The notes: generated by a model from the sequence alone, not told the origin. DNA of 64,000 nucleotides from Lactiplantibacillus garii (GCF_003885105.1 NZ_QWZQ01000012.1:1-64000), one strand, 5' to 3'; counted from the stretch's first letter, positions 44,133 through 53,841 are shown. Translations and numbers: made by a program.

Positions 44133-45497
44133 TTACAGATTTTCTTCAGTTTTACCGTGGTATTTTCGAAAATAGATCACGGTCATGACGGCCAGGAACA
44201 CCACCCCAACTAGAATGGAATAGCGCGTTTCTGGGTTGATGAACATGAAAATCAGGGTCAACGCTAAAAAGGCTAACGTTAAATAATTGGAATACGGCGA
44301 AAACGGCATCTTAAACGGGTGCCCCGCCATTTTGTCCGCGTTTTGCCGCCGAAATTCAATTTGGCTCACGAGAATCACGAACCACGGTACCATTCCGGGT
44401 AAGACGCTGGAACTGTACACCATCACAAAAATTTCACCCGCATCCTTAAAGAATAGCGGTAAAACCACGTTTAGGACGATTCCAATCAGAATTCCCGCTG
44501 AAATTGCGATAACGGAATAAAACGGTACCCCGTGACGGTTCAACAACGTCATTTTTCGCGGTAACTGGTGATTTTCAGCCAACGTGTACGTCATGCGACT
44601 CGCACTATAAATTCCGGAATTCGTCCCGGATAGCGACGCGGTAATCACCACGAAGTTAATGATTGAAGCTGCCGCGGTGATCCCAATTTTGGCAAACGTC
44701 TGTACAAACGGCGAACCGATTTGACTTAATTGGTCCCACGGGTAAATGCTAACAATGACGAAGATGGCCCCCACGTAAAAGATCAGGATTCGGGCAACCG
44801 TTGACCGGATGGCTTTTACCAGGGTACTTTGGGGATTTTCCGCTTCACCCGCCGTAACCCCGATCAACTCGATACCTTGATACGATGCCAGGACGATCGA
44901 CAGGGCAAACACGAACCCCTTGACCCCGCCGGTGAAAAAGCCGCCGTGTGACCACAAATTGCTGATGCCGATGGGATGGCCGTTATTGCCAAAACCAAAC
45001 AGGATCAATCCTAAACCGGCAATGATCATCAAGATAATGGTAACCACCTTAATGAGTGAGAACCAGGTTTCCAAGGTTCCAAACATTTTGACCGAGATTA
45101 GGTTGGCCGCGCACAGAAAGGCGATTGCAATCAATCCCGGCACCCAGTCGGGCAAATTCGGCCACCAGTAACGACAATAACCGCCAAGCGCGATCATTTC
45201 ACTCATGCCGACGACCACGAACTGGAACACGTTACTCCACGCCGTTAGAAACCCAAATACCGGGTGAATGTATTCGGAAGCAAACTTAGCAAACGAACCC
45301 GTGTTAGGATCCACGTACAGCATTTCGCCAAGTGCCCGCATAATCAGGTATAAAAAGGCCCCTGATACAACGTAGGCAATCAAAACTGACGGTCCGGTCC
45401 ATTTGATGGTCGAGCTCGACCCCATGAAGAGACCGACCCCAATCGTGCCACCTAATGCAATCATTTGCATCTGGCCCGTACTTAATTTTCTTTGCAT
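44133..45497 (-). CDS. Amino-acid permease (APC superfamily, AAT family)
   Basis: A 454-residue transporter with 12 membrane segments. The AAT signature is intact: MIALGGTIGVGLFMGSSSTI in segment 1, GPSVLIAYVVSG and the conserved MRALGEMLYVDPNTGSFAKFA, then GAGE-like VTAGEAENPQ. It imports an amino acid with protons; specificity within the family is not decided, although the S-methylmethionine/YtnA-like branch is plausible. Its own upstream region contains a TATACT element near 45547. Confidence 0.9.
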   Translation of the reverse strand: MQRKLSTGQMQMIALGGTIGVGLFMGSSSTIKWTGPSVLIAYVVSGAFLYLIMRALGEMLYVDPNTGSFAKFASEYIHPVFGFLTAWSNVFQFVVVGMSEMIALGGYCRYWWPNLPDWVPGLIAIAFLCAANLISVKMFGTLETWFSLIKVVTIILMIIAGLGLILFGFGNNGHPIGISNLWSHGGFFTGGVKGFVFALSIVLASYQGIELIGVTAGEAENPQSTLVKAIRSTVARILIFYVGAIFVIVSIYPWDQLSQIGSPFVQTFAKIGITAAASIINFVVITASLSGTNSGIYSASRMTYTLAENHQLPRKMTLLNRHGVPFYSVIAISAGILIGIVLNVVLPLFFKDAGEIFVMVYSSSVLPGMVPWFVILVSQIEFRRQNADKMAGHPFKMPFSPYSNYLTLAFLALTLIFMFINPETRYSILVGVVFLAVMTVIYFRKYHGKTEENL

Positions 45498-45693
45498 ATA
45501 TTACTCTCTTTTCATTAAATCAAAGAACGATCTATCGATTCTTGATAGTATATAACTTTTATCTTAGCTAAAAAATAACCGTGACGCAAATTAGTTTAGC
45601 ACTAGTAAACTGGTCATAGACTAATACCCACGCCGTTTAAACCAATATTCGTAGAATTTCATCAACTTAAACGGCAGACTACCCCGTTTTGCG

Positions 45694-45699
45694 TATAAT
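45694..45699 (+). promoter_or_regulatory. Minus-10 element of the Nudix gene
   Basis: Perfect TATAAT 32 bases before the ATG; no convincing minus-35. Confidence 0.5.
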
Positions 45700-45731
45700 A
45701 AGCTTAGTAAAGAAGAAAAGGGGTTCCTCTC

Positions 45732-46190
45732 ATGGCAAATTATATTCAAGAAATTCGCGCCCTCGTTGGTCACAAACCAATTATTTTAAACACCGCCGGG
45801 GGTATTTTAGTGAATGAACAGCACCAAGTCCTGCTAAACCTGCGTACCGATACCCATAACTGGAGTTTACCCGGCGGCTACTTGGAATATGGTGAAACTT
45901 ACGCGGAAGCCTGCGTCCGGGAATATCAGGAAGACAGCGGCTTTAAAGTCCAAATTATTGACCGCATCGGTATTTTTGACCGTGGGGAAACCGTGTACCC
46001 TAACGGTGACGTTGCCCAAACTATTAGCGCCCTGTACCTCGTCAAGCCAGTTGGCGGCGCGGCGTTAGATCACGCCACCAACGAGACCCTTGGTTTAGAC
46101 TATTTTGATTTCGACAACTTACCCCCACTGCTTAACCAACAAACCGCCGATATGCTGGCCGCCGCACAGGCTTACCTGAAAAAAGCCTAA
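45732..46190 (+). CDS. Nudix hydrolase
   Basis: A 152-residue pyrophosphohydrolase with the Nudix box from about G49 (GGYLEYGETYAEACVREYQE, then DSGF). The second Glu of the REUxEE core is Asp, a tolerated change. Substrates of this family are nucleoside diphosphates linked to another group; the exact one is unknown. The RTDTHNWSLPGG segment in front is typical of MutT/ADP-ribose pyrophosphatase relatives. Convergent with the HIRAN-domain gene. Confidence 0.9.
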   Translation: MANYIQEIRALVGHKPIILNTAGGILVNEQHQVLLNLRTDTHNWSLPGGYLEYGETYAEACVREYQEDSGFKVQIIDRIGIFDRGETVYPNGDVAQTISALYLVKPVGGAALDHATNETLGLDYFDFDNLPPLLNQQTADMLAAAQAYLKKA

Positions 46191-46192
46191 TA

Positions 46193-46233
46193 AAAAAACG
46201 TGTTGTAATTTTAAACTACGGCACGTTTTTTTA
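46193..46233 (+). terminator. Bidirectional terminator
   Basis: AAAACGTGTTGTA with TACGGCACGTTTT arms, A and T flanks. Confidence 0.85.
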
Positions 46234-46269
46234 TTAGGCTTGAAATCCAGTTTAACTATTATTGACTGC

Positions 46270-47859
46270 TTAGTCTCCATCCTGGCTATTCCAACTATGC
46301 AAAAAAATTTGGCGCCAATCTGGGTTAGGCGGTGCTGGCGTAGTTTGGGGATGTTCCGGATCCGCAATTACCGCTAAGTTGGCAATGGCCGACAGGGGGA
46401 CCTGTTGCATGTCAAACGTATCGTAATTGTAAAAGGCCAAGCACCCCACTAGCCGCTGTTCATCGTCCTTAGCCGTCGTGCTGAAAAGTTGCAGCGGATA
46501 AATCGGTTGGGTCACCATGCCAACCGTTGGGACAAAGTAGTGCATGGTCGCAATCTCATGATAAATAACGGCGTGAATGAGGGCTTGGACTAACGTTGTA
46601 TTAACGTTTTCTAAACACCCTGGCAGTAATTGAACCCGGCGCTGATAACCGGCTAACGCGTGGTACGCTTGGTCCCCCAACGTGACCCGAATTTTTTCAA
46701 CGGTCAAATCAGAAACACTCGGTTCAAGCACCCGGTCGCCTTGTGAATTGGGCAACCCGGAGACCAGCAGGGCCGCCAATTCCTGTTGCGTAAACGTTGC
46801 GTGGTTTTGATTTGCCGGAACTGGTAAATACGGCACAACCGGTTGATCCGGAAAAGTTAGCGCTGCTTGCAACGCCGGTTGTGCTCGCGGATCACCAAAC
46901 GGCGTCCAACTAACCACAAAACCTAACCGCACGTGCTCGGCAACGTCACTGACCCGGTAAAAAGCCGTTGGGTCCGTCGCGTCTCCCGCTAAATTATCAT
47001 TACGGCCCGTCATCGTTACGGCGCTCATGCCGACCACGTAAAAACTATCGGCGTTGGTCAACACTAATGCATTTTCTTGCGGAGATTGCCACCGCTGAAT
47101 CACTTGGCCACTACCAGTCGTTTGACAAGTGACCACGCTATTTTCATTGACTCGTGACCAGTCCGGCGTTAATAAGTACCGGTGCGTTACGGTTAACTCA
47201 TCGGCCGGCGTCAGCCAGGGCGTTAGTGGTACCGTTTGATACGGTAATGGCCGCCCGTCGCACGTAATGACCACGTCGCCTAAGGGGGAACGCACTAAAT
47301 TCGCCGGCATAGTAGCTAAGGCGCCCCGGTTAGTCGCTACTCGTTGACGGACCTGTAACGCGTCGAACGAACTAGGATGTTCGGTGACCCGGCGCAGCAT
47401 CAGTTCCACGCGTTGCTGCTCCCGGTCCAGCTGCGTGACGACACCGTACAATAGTTTGCCTTGGTCCATTAATTCGGCGTACGCTTGGTTTTGATACCGG
47501 GCAACGTAACCTACCTGGGCATGTTCACGCGTCCATACGGAAATGGCGTTGTCATCATGCTCATTATCAGGTTCACGCTGTAATAGAACGGGGATCCCAA
47601 CGTGCAACGACGCTAACGTCGTTGCCACGTCAGCCACGTAATGCTCGCCCACTACCGTAACGGTGGCGAGCTGAACGTCGGGGGTGGTGATGTCTTGGTC
47701 AGTTATCTGAACAATTTCACTGACATTCATCATTTGGACATCAGCGTGTCCGGATTCCGCTTGAACTAATACCCGGCGGCCCCGATTAATCACGGCCAAA
47801 ATCCGGTACGTTCGTTGTGCGTCGGTTGTCACGTGCATCCCAACTTCTAACGATTTCAC
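46270..47859 (-). CDS. HIRAN-domain protein with unknown C-terminal region (529 aa)
   Basis: Residues about 67-142 form a HIRAN-like domain (VVGEHYVAD, VGIPVLLQREPDNEHDDNAI, QVGYVARYQNQAYAEL). HIRAN domains bind 3' single-stranded DNA ends in repair enzymes, yet no helicase or nuclease motif accompanies it. Around residues 447-500 the stretch IYPLQLF...RLVGCLAFYNYD...VPLSAIANLAVI loosely resembles a WYL domain; that is tentative. The remainder is unfamiliar. The gene stands alone. A DNA- or nucleotide-sensing role is possible but unproven. Confidence 0.65.
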   Translation of the reverse strand: MKSLEVGMHVTTDAQRTYRILAVINRGRRVLVQAESGHADVQMMNVSEIVQITDQDITTPDVQLATVTVVGEHYVADVATTLASLHVGIPVLLQREPDNEHDDNAISVWTREHAQVGYVARYQNQAYAELMDQGKLLYGVVTQLDREQQRVELMLRRVTEHPSSFDALQVRQRVATNRGALATMPANLVRSPLGDVVITCDGRPLPYQTVPLTPWLTPADELTVTHRYLLTPDWSRVNENSVVTCQTTGSGQVIQRWQSPQENALVLTNADSFYVVGMSAVTMTGRNDNLAGDATDPTAFYRVSDVAEHVRLGFVVSWTPFGDPRAQPALQAALTFPDQPVVPYLPVPANQNHATFTQQELAALLVSGLPNSQGDRVLEPSVSDLTVEKIRVTLGDQAYHALAGYQRRVQLLPGCLENVNTTLVQALIHAVIYHEIATMHYFVPTVGMVTQPIYPLQLFSTTAKDDEQRLVGCLAFYNYDTFDMQQVPLSAIANLAVIADPEHPQTTPAPPNPDWRQIFLHSWNSQDGD

Positions 47860-47929
47860 AACCCCACCCCCTGCTTAGTTATCCTTATTATACGAAACCG
47901 ACGCCGTTGATGAAAGCCTTACCACGTAT

Positions 47930-47967
47930 AATAAAAACGTTAATTCCCATTATTAAGAAATTAACGT
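47930..47967 (-). terminator. Terminator of the fumarate-reductase-like gene
   Basis: AACGTTAATT/AATTAACGTT stem with TTTTATTA on the minus strand. Confidence 0.85.
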
Positions 47968-47981
47968 TCCATCACTTGTCT

Positions 47982-49376
47982 TTAATTGACCGAATTTCGG
48001 TAAACTTGTTGGCCCGCTTGACGTCCAAAAACCACCGTCTCGGCAATCGAATTACCACCGATCCGGTTATTGCCGTGAAGGCCGCCAACAACCTCGCCGG
48101 CCGCGTATAACCCCGCAATAACTTGCCCTTGGTGATCTAACACCTGGGTTTGCGCGTTAACCTTTACACCACCCATCGTATAGTGCACGGCTGGTGCAAT
48201 GCGAATCGCATAAAACGGCCCGGTGGTTAGTCCGTGGGTCATCCCGGTCGTCCGATTGAAATCTTCATCCCGTTGTGCCGTTACTGCCTGGTTCCAGCGA
48301 GTCACCGTAGCCGTCAGGGCCGGCGCCGGAACCCCCATTTTAGTCGCCAGTGCTGGTAAGTCGGCGCCCGTTTCAACTAAGCCCACGTGGTCGTAAAATT
48401 CAATGGCCGGGACTCGTTTACGCACCGCCGCGTCTAAAATCAGGGTCGCGTGTTTGGTCGGTAACGCGTCAATGGCCGCGGTTACGTTTTTACGCGTATC
48501 CAGTTCGTTAACAAACCGGTGTCCCGCGTCATCAATCAAAATTGCGCCTTCGCCCCGCACCGCTTCGCCAATTAAGTAAGCGTGCGGCGTCTCTTGTTGA
48601 ACCGTGGGATGGACTTGGATCTGATCCATATCGACTAATTGAGCCCCCACCTCAGCGGCCAGTGAAAGCCCGTCTCCGGTGGCCCCCGGCTGGTTCGTCG
48701 TTTGGTAACCAGCTAAATCGGGCCGGTACTTAGCAATCAGTTTCGGGTTGGCACCGAAACCACCGGTAGCTAAAATAACACTTTTAGCCGTAAGCGTACG
48801 TTGCGTCCCGTCTGCTAATTGGACACTAACACCCGTGATACGGTTAGCCGTTTGTTGAAGACTTTGGACCGTCACAGCCGTAAATAGTGGAATGTTTTCC
48901 CGCGCCACGATTTTCAATAGTTGGGTCACTAAGAATCCCCCAATTGGGGCCAAACTACTGGGTCGGTGCGTGCGAGGAACACTCATTCCACCGGTAATTG
49001 TTAAGTCATCCAAATCGATGTCGTGCGCTTTTAACCAATCAATTGCCAGTGCACCGTGCGTCACAAAATATTCCAGCAACGCGGGATCATTTTGCCGGCC
49101 ACCACCCACCAACGTTTCATGGTAAAAGTCGGCAAAACTATCCACAACGTGGTGCTCTAGCTGCACTAAAGTTTCCGCGGCATTCATGCCGGAAGAGGCC
49201 CGCGTGGTATTCCCACCAATCTTAGGCATTTTTTCTAAAATAACGGGCTTTAACCCCAGTTCATGTGCTTGCACCGCACTCACTAACCCGGAACTTCCCG
49301 AACCGATAATAATCACATCGTACTGATCCGCCAACGCCGTGACCGGTGTCGGTTCAAATTGAAATTTTGCTGCCAT
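47982..49376 (-). CDS. Flavin-dependent fumarate reductase / succinate dehydrogenase-like protein
   Basis: A 464-residue soluble FAD protein of the flavocytochrome c/FrdA type, which reduces fumarate or another unsaturated acid. The FAD site is DVIIIGSGSSGLVSAVQA; the cap and active site include HPTVQQETPHAYLIGEAVRGEGAILI (in part), with the catalytic Arg, and HYTMGGVKV; the end is GEVVGGLHGNNRIGGNS. It lacks the FMN-binding domain often fused to relatives. Start at MAAKFQF, placed behind GAGAGG and GGGG; the open frame is 14 codons longer. A parS site lies upstream. Confidence 0.9.
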   Translation of the reverse strand: MAAKFQFEPTPVTALADQYDVIIIGSGSSGLVSAVQAHELGLKPVILEKMPKIGGNTTRASSGMNAAETLVQLEHHVVDSFADFYHETLVGGGRQNDPALLEYFVTHGALAIDWLKAHDIDLDDLTITGGMSVPRTHRPSSLAPIGGFLVTQLLKIVARENIPLFTAVTVQSLQQTANRITGVSVQLADGTQRTLTAKSVILATGGFGANPKLIAKYRPDLAGYQTTNQPGATGDGLSLAAEVGAQLVDMDQIQVHPTVQQETPHAYLIGEAVRGEGAILIDDAGHRFVNELDTRKNVTAAIDALPTKHATLILDAAVRKRVPAIEFYDHVGLVETGADLPALATKMGVPAPALTATVTRWNQAVTAQRDEDFNRTTGMTHGLTTGPFYAIRIAPAVHYTMGGVKVNAQTQVLDHQGQVIAGLYAAGEVVGGLHGNNRIGGNSIAETVVFGRQAGQQVYRNSVN

Positions 49377-49418
49377 GGTCCCCAATCCTCTCGTTGTGAA
49401 ATTAACTATGTACCGCAA

Positions 49419-49434
49419 TGTTTCACGTGAAACA
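49419..49434. other. parS site (Spo0J/ParB-binding), copy 3
   Basis: Perfect TGTTTCACGTGAAACA palindrome in the gap between the fumarate-reductase-like and amidotransferase genes. Confidence 0.85.
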
Positions 49435-49487
49435 TTGTTGGTTTTATTTTATCGTAATCCGACCATTTTTACTGGTTTCGACCCACC

Positions 49488-50222
49488 TTAGTGCTGACTC
49501 GCTTTAACAAAGCCGGCAAATAACCGGGCCTCAACGGTATTCACTTGTTGCATCATTTCAGGATGCCACTGCACACCGAGTTGTAACCCACCATCCGTCG
49601 CTTCAATGGCCTCAATGACCTGATCCGGCGCCGTGGCTACCGTTTTAAAACCGGGCGCAATTTTGTGTAACGTTTGGTGGTGAAACGAATTCACTGCCAA
49701 GGTCGTTGCCCCTAAATAACCGGCTAACACCGAATCCGGAGCAACCGTTACGTGGTGCATCCCGTAAGCCGCCGTTTGACCCTGCATATGTTTTAGTGTG
49801 CCCTGTCCCGCCGGCATGTAGCTGACATCTTGATAGATCGTACCGCCGTAACCCGCGTTCATGATCTGCATGCCGCGGCAAATGCCTAAGACGGGTTTAT
49901 GGGCGGCGTGAACGGCCTTGGTGAGGGCAATCTCGTAAGCGTCACGCTGTGGATCAATTTCACCCAACTTAGGTAACGCTTCTTCACCGTATGTAAACGG
50001 CGCAACGTCGTGCCCACCGCACAATAATAAGCCGTCAATTAAGCTAACGTAACGGTTGACCGTCTCCGCGTCCGTCGTTACCGGCAAAACTAACGGAACG
50101 CCGCCGTTATCGGTAATTGATCGCAAAAAATCCCGGTTAACGTAATCCCGTTCGCGACCCGGAAACATCTGACTATTAACGACCAGGGTTCCTGGTGCGA
50201 TTCCAATAATGGGTTTTGTCAT
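49488..50222 (-). CDS. Gamma-glutamyl-gamma-aminobutyrate hydrolase-like protein (peptidase C26)
   Basis: A 244-residue class I glutamine-amidotransferase-like hydrolase. Catalytic Cys lies in VLGICRGMQIMN and the His-Glu pair in GVQWHPEMM; DGLLLCGGHDV is the family's N-terminal loop. PuuD-type enzymes split gamma-glutamyl amides. I start at MTKPIIG because AGAAGGATG precedes it by 5 bases; the open frame extends 14 codons more. The gene lies just after the thiamine operon terminator. Confidence 0.88.
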   Translation of the reverse strand: MTKPIIGIAPGTLVVNSQMFPGRERDYVNRDFLRSITDNGGVPLVLPVTTDAETVNRYVSLIDGLLLCGGHDVAPFTYGEEALPKLGEIDPQRDAYEIALTKAVHAAHKPVLGICRGMQIMNAGYGGTIYQDVSYMPAGQGTLKHMQGQTAAYGMHHVTVAPDSVLAGYLGATTLAVNSFHHQTLHKIAPGFKTVATAPDQVIEAIEATDGGLQLGVQWHPEMMQQVNTVEARLFAGFVKASQH

Positions 50223-50243
50223 CAGTTCATCCTTCTCTCTTAT

Positions 50244-50281
50244 AAAAAGATCCCTAGGAACCAAACTGGAACCTAGGGATC
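50244..50281 (-). terminator. Terminator of the thiamine salvage operon
   Basis: GATCCCTAGG-containing 14-base arms and TTTTT on the minus strand, after cytX. Confidence 0.92.
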
Positions 50282-50330
50282 ATCAGCTAAAACTCGGTTA
50301 GCTTCACCATAAAATTATTCAATTTAAATG

Positions 50331-51530
50331 TCAACTGGCAAGTCCGTGGACAATTGGTGCCGGTTTTACAACCAGGCCCGACAAATAAACGGCTAAGCCC
50401 AGACCAACTAAGACCAGCAGCGTGGTACCCCCAACGAAGTCTAGTTTTTGCAATTGATAGTAGGCGCCAATGCCAACCACCCACCAGATAAAGTTTAACC
50501 AGTACGGCAACGTTGCGTGACGAATAAAGTACGTCACAAAGATAATCGCGTAAAGTGGCGTGAAAACCGACCCGATTAAGTACAGAAAGTTTTGGTAATA
50601 AGTCATCGCAACGGTTAACGCAATGATCAACCCCACCACCGTCACCCCGACGGCTAAGTGATTGATTGACCGATTTCCCGTCAAATTGGCTAAACTAGTG
50701 GCGGCGGAGTAAGTATCTAAGAAAGTAGTCGTTACCGTTGAAAAGACGATGATCAGTAGCGCAATCAATCCAAGACCGGATTGGGTCAGTAACGTGGTAA
50801 CGTCACTTTGTCCCGTGCGTAACACGACTAATAAGCCCGTCGTAAACATTGCGAGGCTACCGCAAAAGTAGCCCCCCGCACTGATCAGGGCAACGGGTAA
50901 CGGCCGGTCCACCCGCCGCGTATAATCCCCAATTAACGGCAACCACGATAGTGCCATCGTTACGTTTAATTCCACCGCCTGACCGAACGTCATGTTGGCA
51001 GTGTTCGCCACCGCTGCGTGCGTGGCGGGGGTCATAAACACCATGGCTAACATTAATCCGGCCCCCAAGACGAGTAAGCCCACCACCGCGTTATTAATCT
51101 TAAATAATAATTGATTTCCCATTAAGAGCCAGCCAATAATTAAAATTGCGACGATGGTCGCCATTAAGACTGGGCTTTTAAAGTTAAACAACTTACCACT
51201 AATACTGTTCATGGCAAGTTGCGCGTTTACGATCATGACCGCCGTCCAGCCCACGAGTTGTAGTGCGTTCAATCCAGAAGCTAGCATGACGCCGCCCCGA
51301 CCAAACGCCATTTGCGCCGTTCCTACGGCGGATTGATTTAACTTAGCCCCTAAATAGCCAGCGGGAACTAAAAAGAGGCCGCAGCCAATTAAATGGCCGA
51401 GTATAATGGCGGCTAAGCCCTGCATCAGTCCCAGCGGTGCCATTAAGGTTCCCGTTAAAATTTCTGCGATGGAAATAGCCGCCCCCAGCCAAAGTAAAAA
51501 TTGGCTTTTAAAAATACCCGCTGACTTCAT
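50331..51530 (-). CDS. cytX: Hydroxymethylpyrimidine transporter CytX (NCS1 family)
   Basis: A 399-residue NCS1 permease with about 12 membrane segments (GAAISIAEILTGTLMAPLG, LNALQLVGWTAVMIVNAQ, DYTRRVDRPL). CytX-type members import thiamine pyrimidine precursors, and the position as last gene of a TPP-controlled thiM-thiD-thiE operon supports HMP as substrate. Its ATG overlaps the thiE stop by four bases. Confidence 0.88.
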   Translation of the reverse strand: MKSAGIFKSQFLLWLGAAISIAEILTGTLMAPLGLMQGLAAIILGHLIGCGLFLVPAGYLGAKLNQSAVGTAQMAFGRGGVMLASGLNALQLVGWTAVMIVNAQLAMNSISGKLFNFKSPVLMATIVAILIIGWLLMGNQLLFKINNAVVGLLVLGAGLMLAMVFMTPATHAAVANTANMTFGQAVELNVTMALSWLPLIGDYTRRVDRPLPVALISAGGYFCGSLAMFTTGLLVVLRTGQSDVTTLLTQSGLGLIALLIIVFSTVTTTFLDTYSAATSLANLTGNRSINHLAVGVTVVGLIIALTVAMTYYQNFLYLIGSVFTPLYAIIFVTYFIRHATLPYWLNFIWWVVGIGAYYQLQKLDFVGGTTLLVLVGLGLAVYLSGLVVKPAPIVHGLAS

Positions 51531-52183
51531 GGCCGCACCTCCGTCACCGCCAACATAGCGTTGACGGTCTGCTCAATGTCCGGACTCTGAGCCAACATCG
51601 AAATCACCGCGGAACCGGCCGCCCCGGTATGGGCAACGGGACCCAATTCTTGAACGGTAATGCCACCAATCGCGACGATGGGGCGCTTCGAAACCTTTAC
51701 TAACTGGCGTAGCCCAGCTAAACCGACGACCGGGTCGGCATCGGCTTTTGACGTAGTTGGAAAAATCGGGCCACTCCCAATGTACGCGATTCCGTCAATT
51801 TGGTTGGCAATCTCAATCTCCGCAACGGTAGAACAAGATAATCCCACAAATATTTTGCCCGCAACCCGTTGCAAAACCGTGGTGACCTGATCATCTTTTT
51901 GCCCGACGTGGATTCCATCAGCGTTTAACGCCAAAGCCAATTCTACGTCGTCGTCCACAATGAAGGGCACTTTCGCCGCCGCACAGCGTTGCCGTAAGCG
52001 CCGGCCAAGCGCCAACCGTTGTGGCGCGGTCAGTTGACTCGCTCCCTTATCCCGGTACTGGTACGCCGTAATGCCGGCATCTAGGGCCGTTTGAACAATA
52101 GTTTCCAGATCTTTACCCGGTACGTCCTGCGTGCCACACACAAAGTACGCCTGTAATTGTCGTTTATTAAATTTAAGCGTCAT
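51527..52183 (-). CDS. thiE: Thiamine phosphate synthase
   Basis: A 218-residue TIM-barrel enzyme that couples HMP pyrophosphate with thiazole phosphate to give thiamine phosphate. Marks: YQYRDKGAS (pyrophosphate Arg/Lys), FIVDDDVELALALNADGIHVGQKD, YIGSGPIFPTTSKADA and PIVAIGGI. It overlaps thiD by 11 bases, with its ribosome site inside thiD. Confidence 0.95.
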   Translation of the reverse strand: MTLKFNKRQLQAYFVCGTQDVPGKDLETIVQTALDAGITAYQYRDKGASQLTAPQRLALGRRLRQRCAAAKVPFIVDDDVELALALNADGIHVGQKDDQVTTVLQRVAGKIFVGLSCSTVAEIEIANQIDGIAYIGSGPIFPTTSKADADPVVGLAGLRQLVKVSKRPIVAIGGITVQELGPVAHTGAAGSAVISMLAQSPDIEQTVNAMLAVTEVRP

Positions 52184-52997
52184 GAACGGTCACCTCGTTA
52201 CTGGGTGCTGCCCAGTGATTAAGCGGTCCGTGACCGTGGCCCACTTGAATCGTCTCCTGAATCGTCCCGGCCACGTACGCCTTCGCCGTTTTGATTGCAC
52301 TCGCTACGGATTGACCCTTCGCTAATTCTGCTGTAATGCAGGCGGACAACGTGTCACCCGTACCGTGTGTCCGAACGGTTGCCACCCGCGGTGCGGATAA
52401 CCAGAAGGCTGTCCCGTCCGCCAATAAAACAAAGTCGTTGGCCGTTTGCGGGTTCGCTTCGTGACCACCCTTAATAATGACGTTGTTAGCCCCTAAGGTC
52501 TGTAACGCGTGGCCGGCTTTAACCATCGTCGCGTTATTGGTAATCGTCAGCCCGGTTAATTTTTCTGCTTCTGGTAAGTTGGGGGTCACCACCGTGGCTA
52601 AGGGAATTAATTCATCACGCACGGTCTGAATTGCGTCATCCGCTAACAGGGCCGCGCCGCCCTTAGCAATCATCACCGGGTCAACCGTTAGTGGTCCAAA
52701 ATCGTAACGCTTTAAATTCTCAACAACCGCGTGCACGTGAGCGGCATCGGCCAACATGCCGGTTTTACAAGCTAGAATTTTTAAATCTGTGGCTAACGAC
52801 GCGCATTGTTCATCAACTAACTTGGTGGGTAACGCCATAAAGTCCTGGACTCCCAGCGTATTTTGCGCCGTTACCGCAACGACGACGGCCGTGCCAAAGA
52901 CGTGCCGTGCCTGCATGGTTTTTAAATCCGCCATGACCCCGGCACCACCTCCACTATCGGTCCCCGCGATCGTTAATACTTGTGGAAATTCATTCAT
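52173..52997 (-). CDS. thiD: Hydroxymethylpyrimidine/phosphomethylpyrimidine kinase
   Basis: A 274-residue ribokinase-fold enzyme that phosphorylates HMP twice. The N-terminal TIAGTDSGGGAGVMADLKT, the central DPVMIAKGG and the C-terminal THGTGDTLSACITAELAKG (catalytic Asp) are intact. AAAAGGGG precedes the ATG. Lies between thiM and thiE in the salvage operon. Confidence 0.95.
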   Translation of the reverse strand: MNEFPQVLTIAGTDSGGGAGVMADLKTMQARHVFGTAVVVAVTAQNTLGVQDFMALPTKLVDEQCASLATDLKILACKTGMLADAAHVHAVVENLKRYDFGPLTVDPVMIAKGGAALLADDAIQTVRDELIPLATVVTPNLPEAEKLTGLTITNNATMVKAGHALQTLGANNVIIKGGHEANPQTANDFVLLADGTAFWLSAPRVATVRTHGTGDTLSACITAELAKGQSVASAIKTAKAYVAGTIQETIQVGHGHGPLNHWAAPSNEVTVHDA

Positions 52998-53018
52998 GTT
53001 CCTCGTCCCCTTTTGACC

Positions 53019-53807
53019 TTAATTTAAACTTTCAACGGCTTCAATTTCCGGTACGGTCACCAGACTCAGCTTATCAACTAACTCCACGGTGAACGTCGCT
53101 GGACGGTCCGCCGTTAGTTGACTGGCAACTAATTCCCCGCTTGCCGCCAAAACCAAGCACGCCGTCTGCGCTACTTCAAAAGTATCGCTACTAATGGCCG
53201 TAAACGCCGCCACGATACTGGATAGCAAGTCTCCCGAGCCCACGTGCAACTGAAATAACGGAGTTCCATTATGCACCTGAACCACCCGGGTCCCGTCCGT
53301 AATCACGTCGGTCGGCCCCGATAATATCACGCAACAGTGGTACCGGTTAGCACAAGCTTTGGCAATACTGATCAGGTCCCCCGTCCCCGTTCCGGCATCA
53401 ATCCCCTTAGCCTGCCAATCCATATCCGCTAACGCTGCGATTTCACCAGCATTACCGCGAATTACAGCTACATCAAAAGTTGTCAATAATTCTTGGGCAA
53501 TTCGTTTCCGGTAAGGAACTGCTCCGACCGCAACCGGATCCAATACGACGGGTTTGTGGTACTGATTAGCCAGTCGTCCCACGACCCGCATTTGTTCAAT
53601 TTGTAACTCCGTCAGCGTTCCCAAATTAATACAGACGGCTCCAGCAATTTGTACCATGGTTTCGGCTTCTTGAACTTCCGCCGACATGATGGGTGACGCC
53701 CCTAACGCGTTAAGTCCGTTCGCTACGTCCTGAACCGTGACAAAGTTAGCAATGTTAAAAACAATTGGATTTTGTGCCCGTAACGCGGTCAATAGTCTTA
53801 ATTCCAT
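53019..53807 (-). CDS. thiM: Hydroxyethylthiazole kinase
   Basis: A 262-residue kinase that phosphorylates the thiazole moiety for thiamine salvage. Marks: NPIVFNIANFVTVQDVANGLNALGASPIMS (in part), VLDPVAVGAVPYR and the C-terminal GSGDLLSSIVAAF. The cysteine-containing GSGD loop has the catalytic Asp. I start at MELRLLT, with AAGGGTG 9 bases upstream; the open frame is seven codons longer. First gene behind the TPP riboswitch. Confidence 0.95.
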   Translation of the reverse strand: MELRLLTALRAQNPIVFNIANFVTVQDVANGLNALGASPIMSAEVQEAETMVQIAGAVCINLGTLTELQIEQMRVVGRLANQYHKPVVLDPVAVGAVPYRKRIAQELLTTFDVAVIRGNAGEIAALADMDWQAKGIDAGTGTGDLISIAKACANRYHCCVILSGPTDVITDGTRVVQVHNGTPLFQLHVGSGDLLSSIVAAFTAISSDTFEVAQTACLVLAASGELVASQLTADRPATFTVELVDKLSLVTVPEIEAVESLN

Positions 53808-53841
53808 GTTTAATTCACCCTTTCCCAAGTGGCACGCTTAT

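Noticed and set aside
45532-45549. CTATC...GATAG palindrome before the amino-acid permease
   Set aside because: Only five paired bases per arm in an AT-rich promoter region; no regulator nearby to support an operator.
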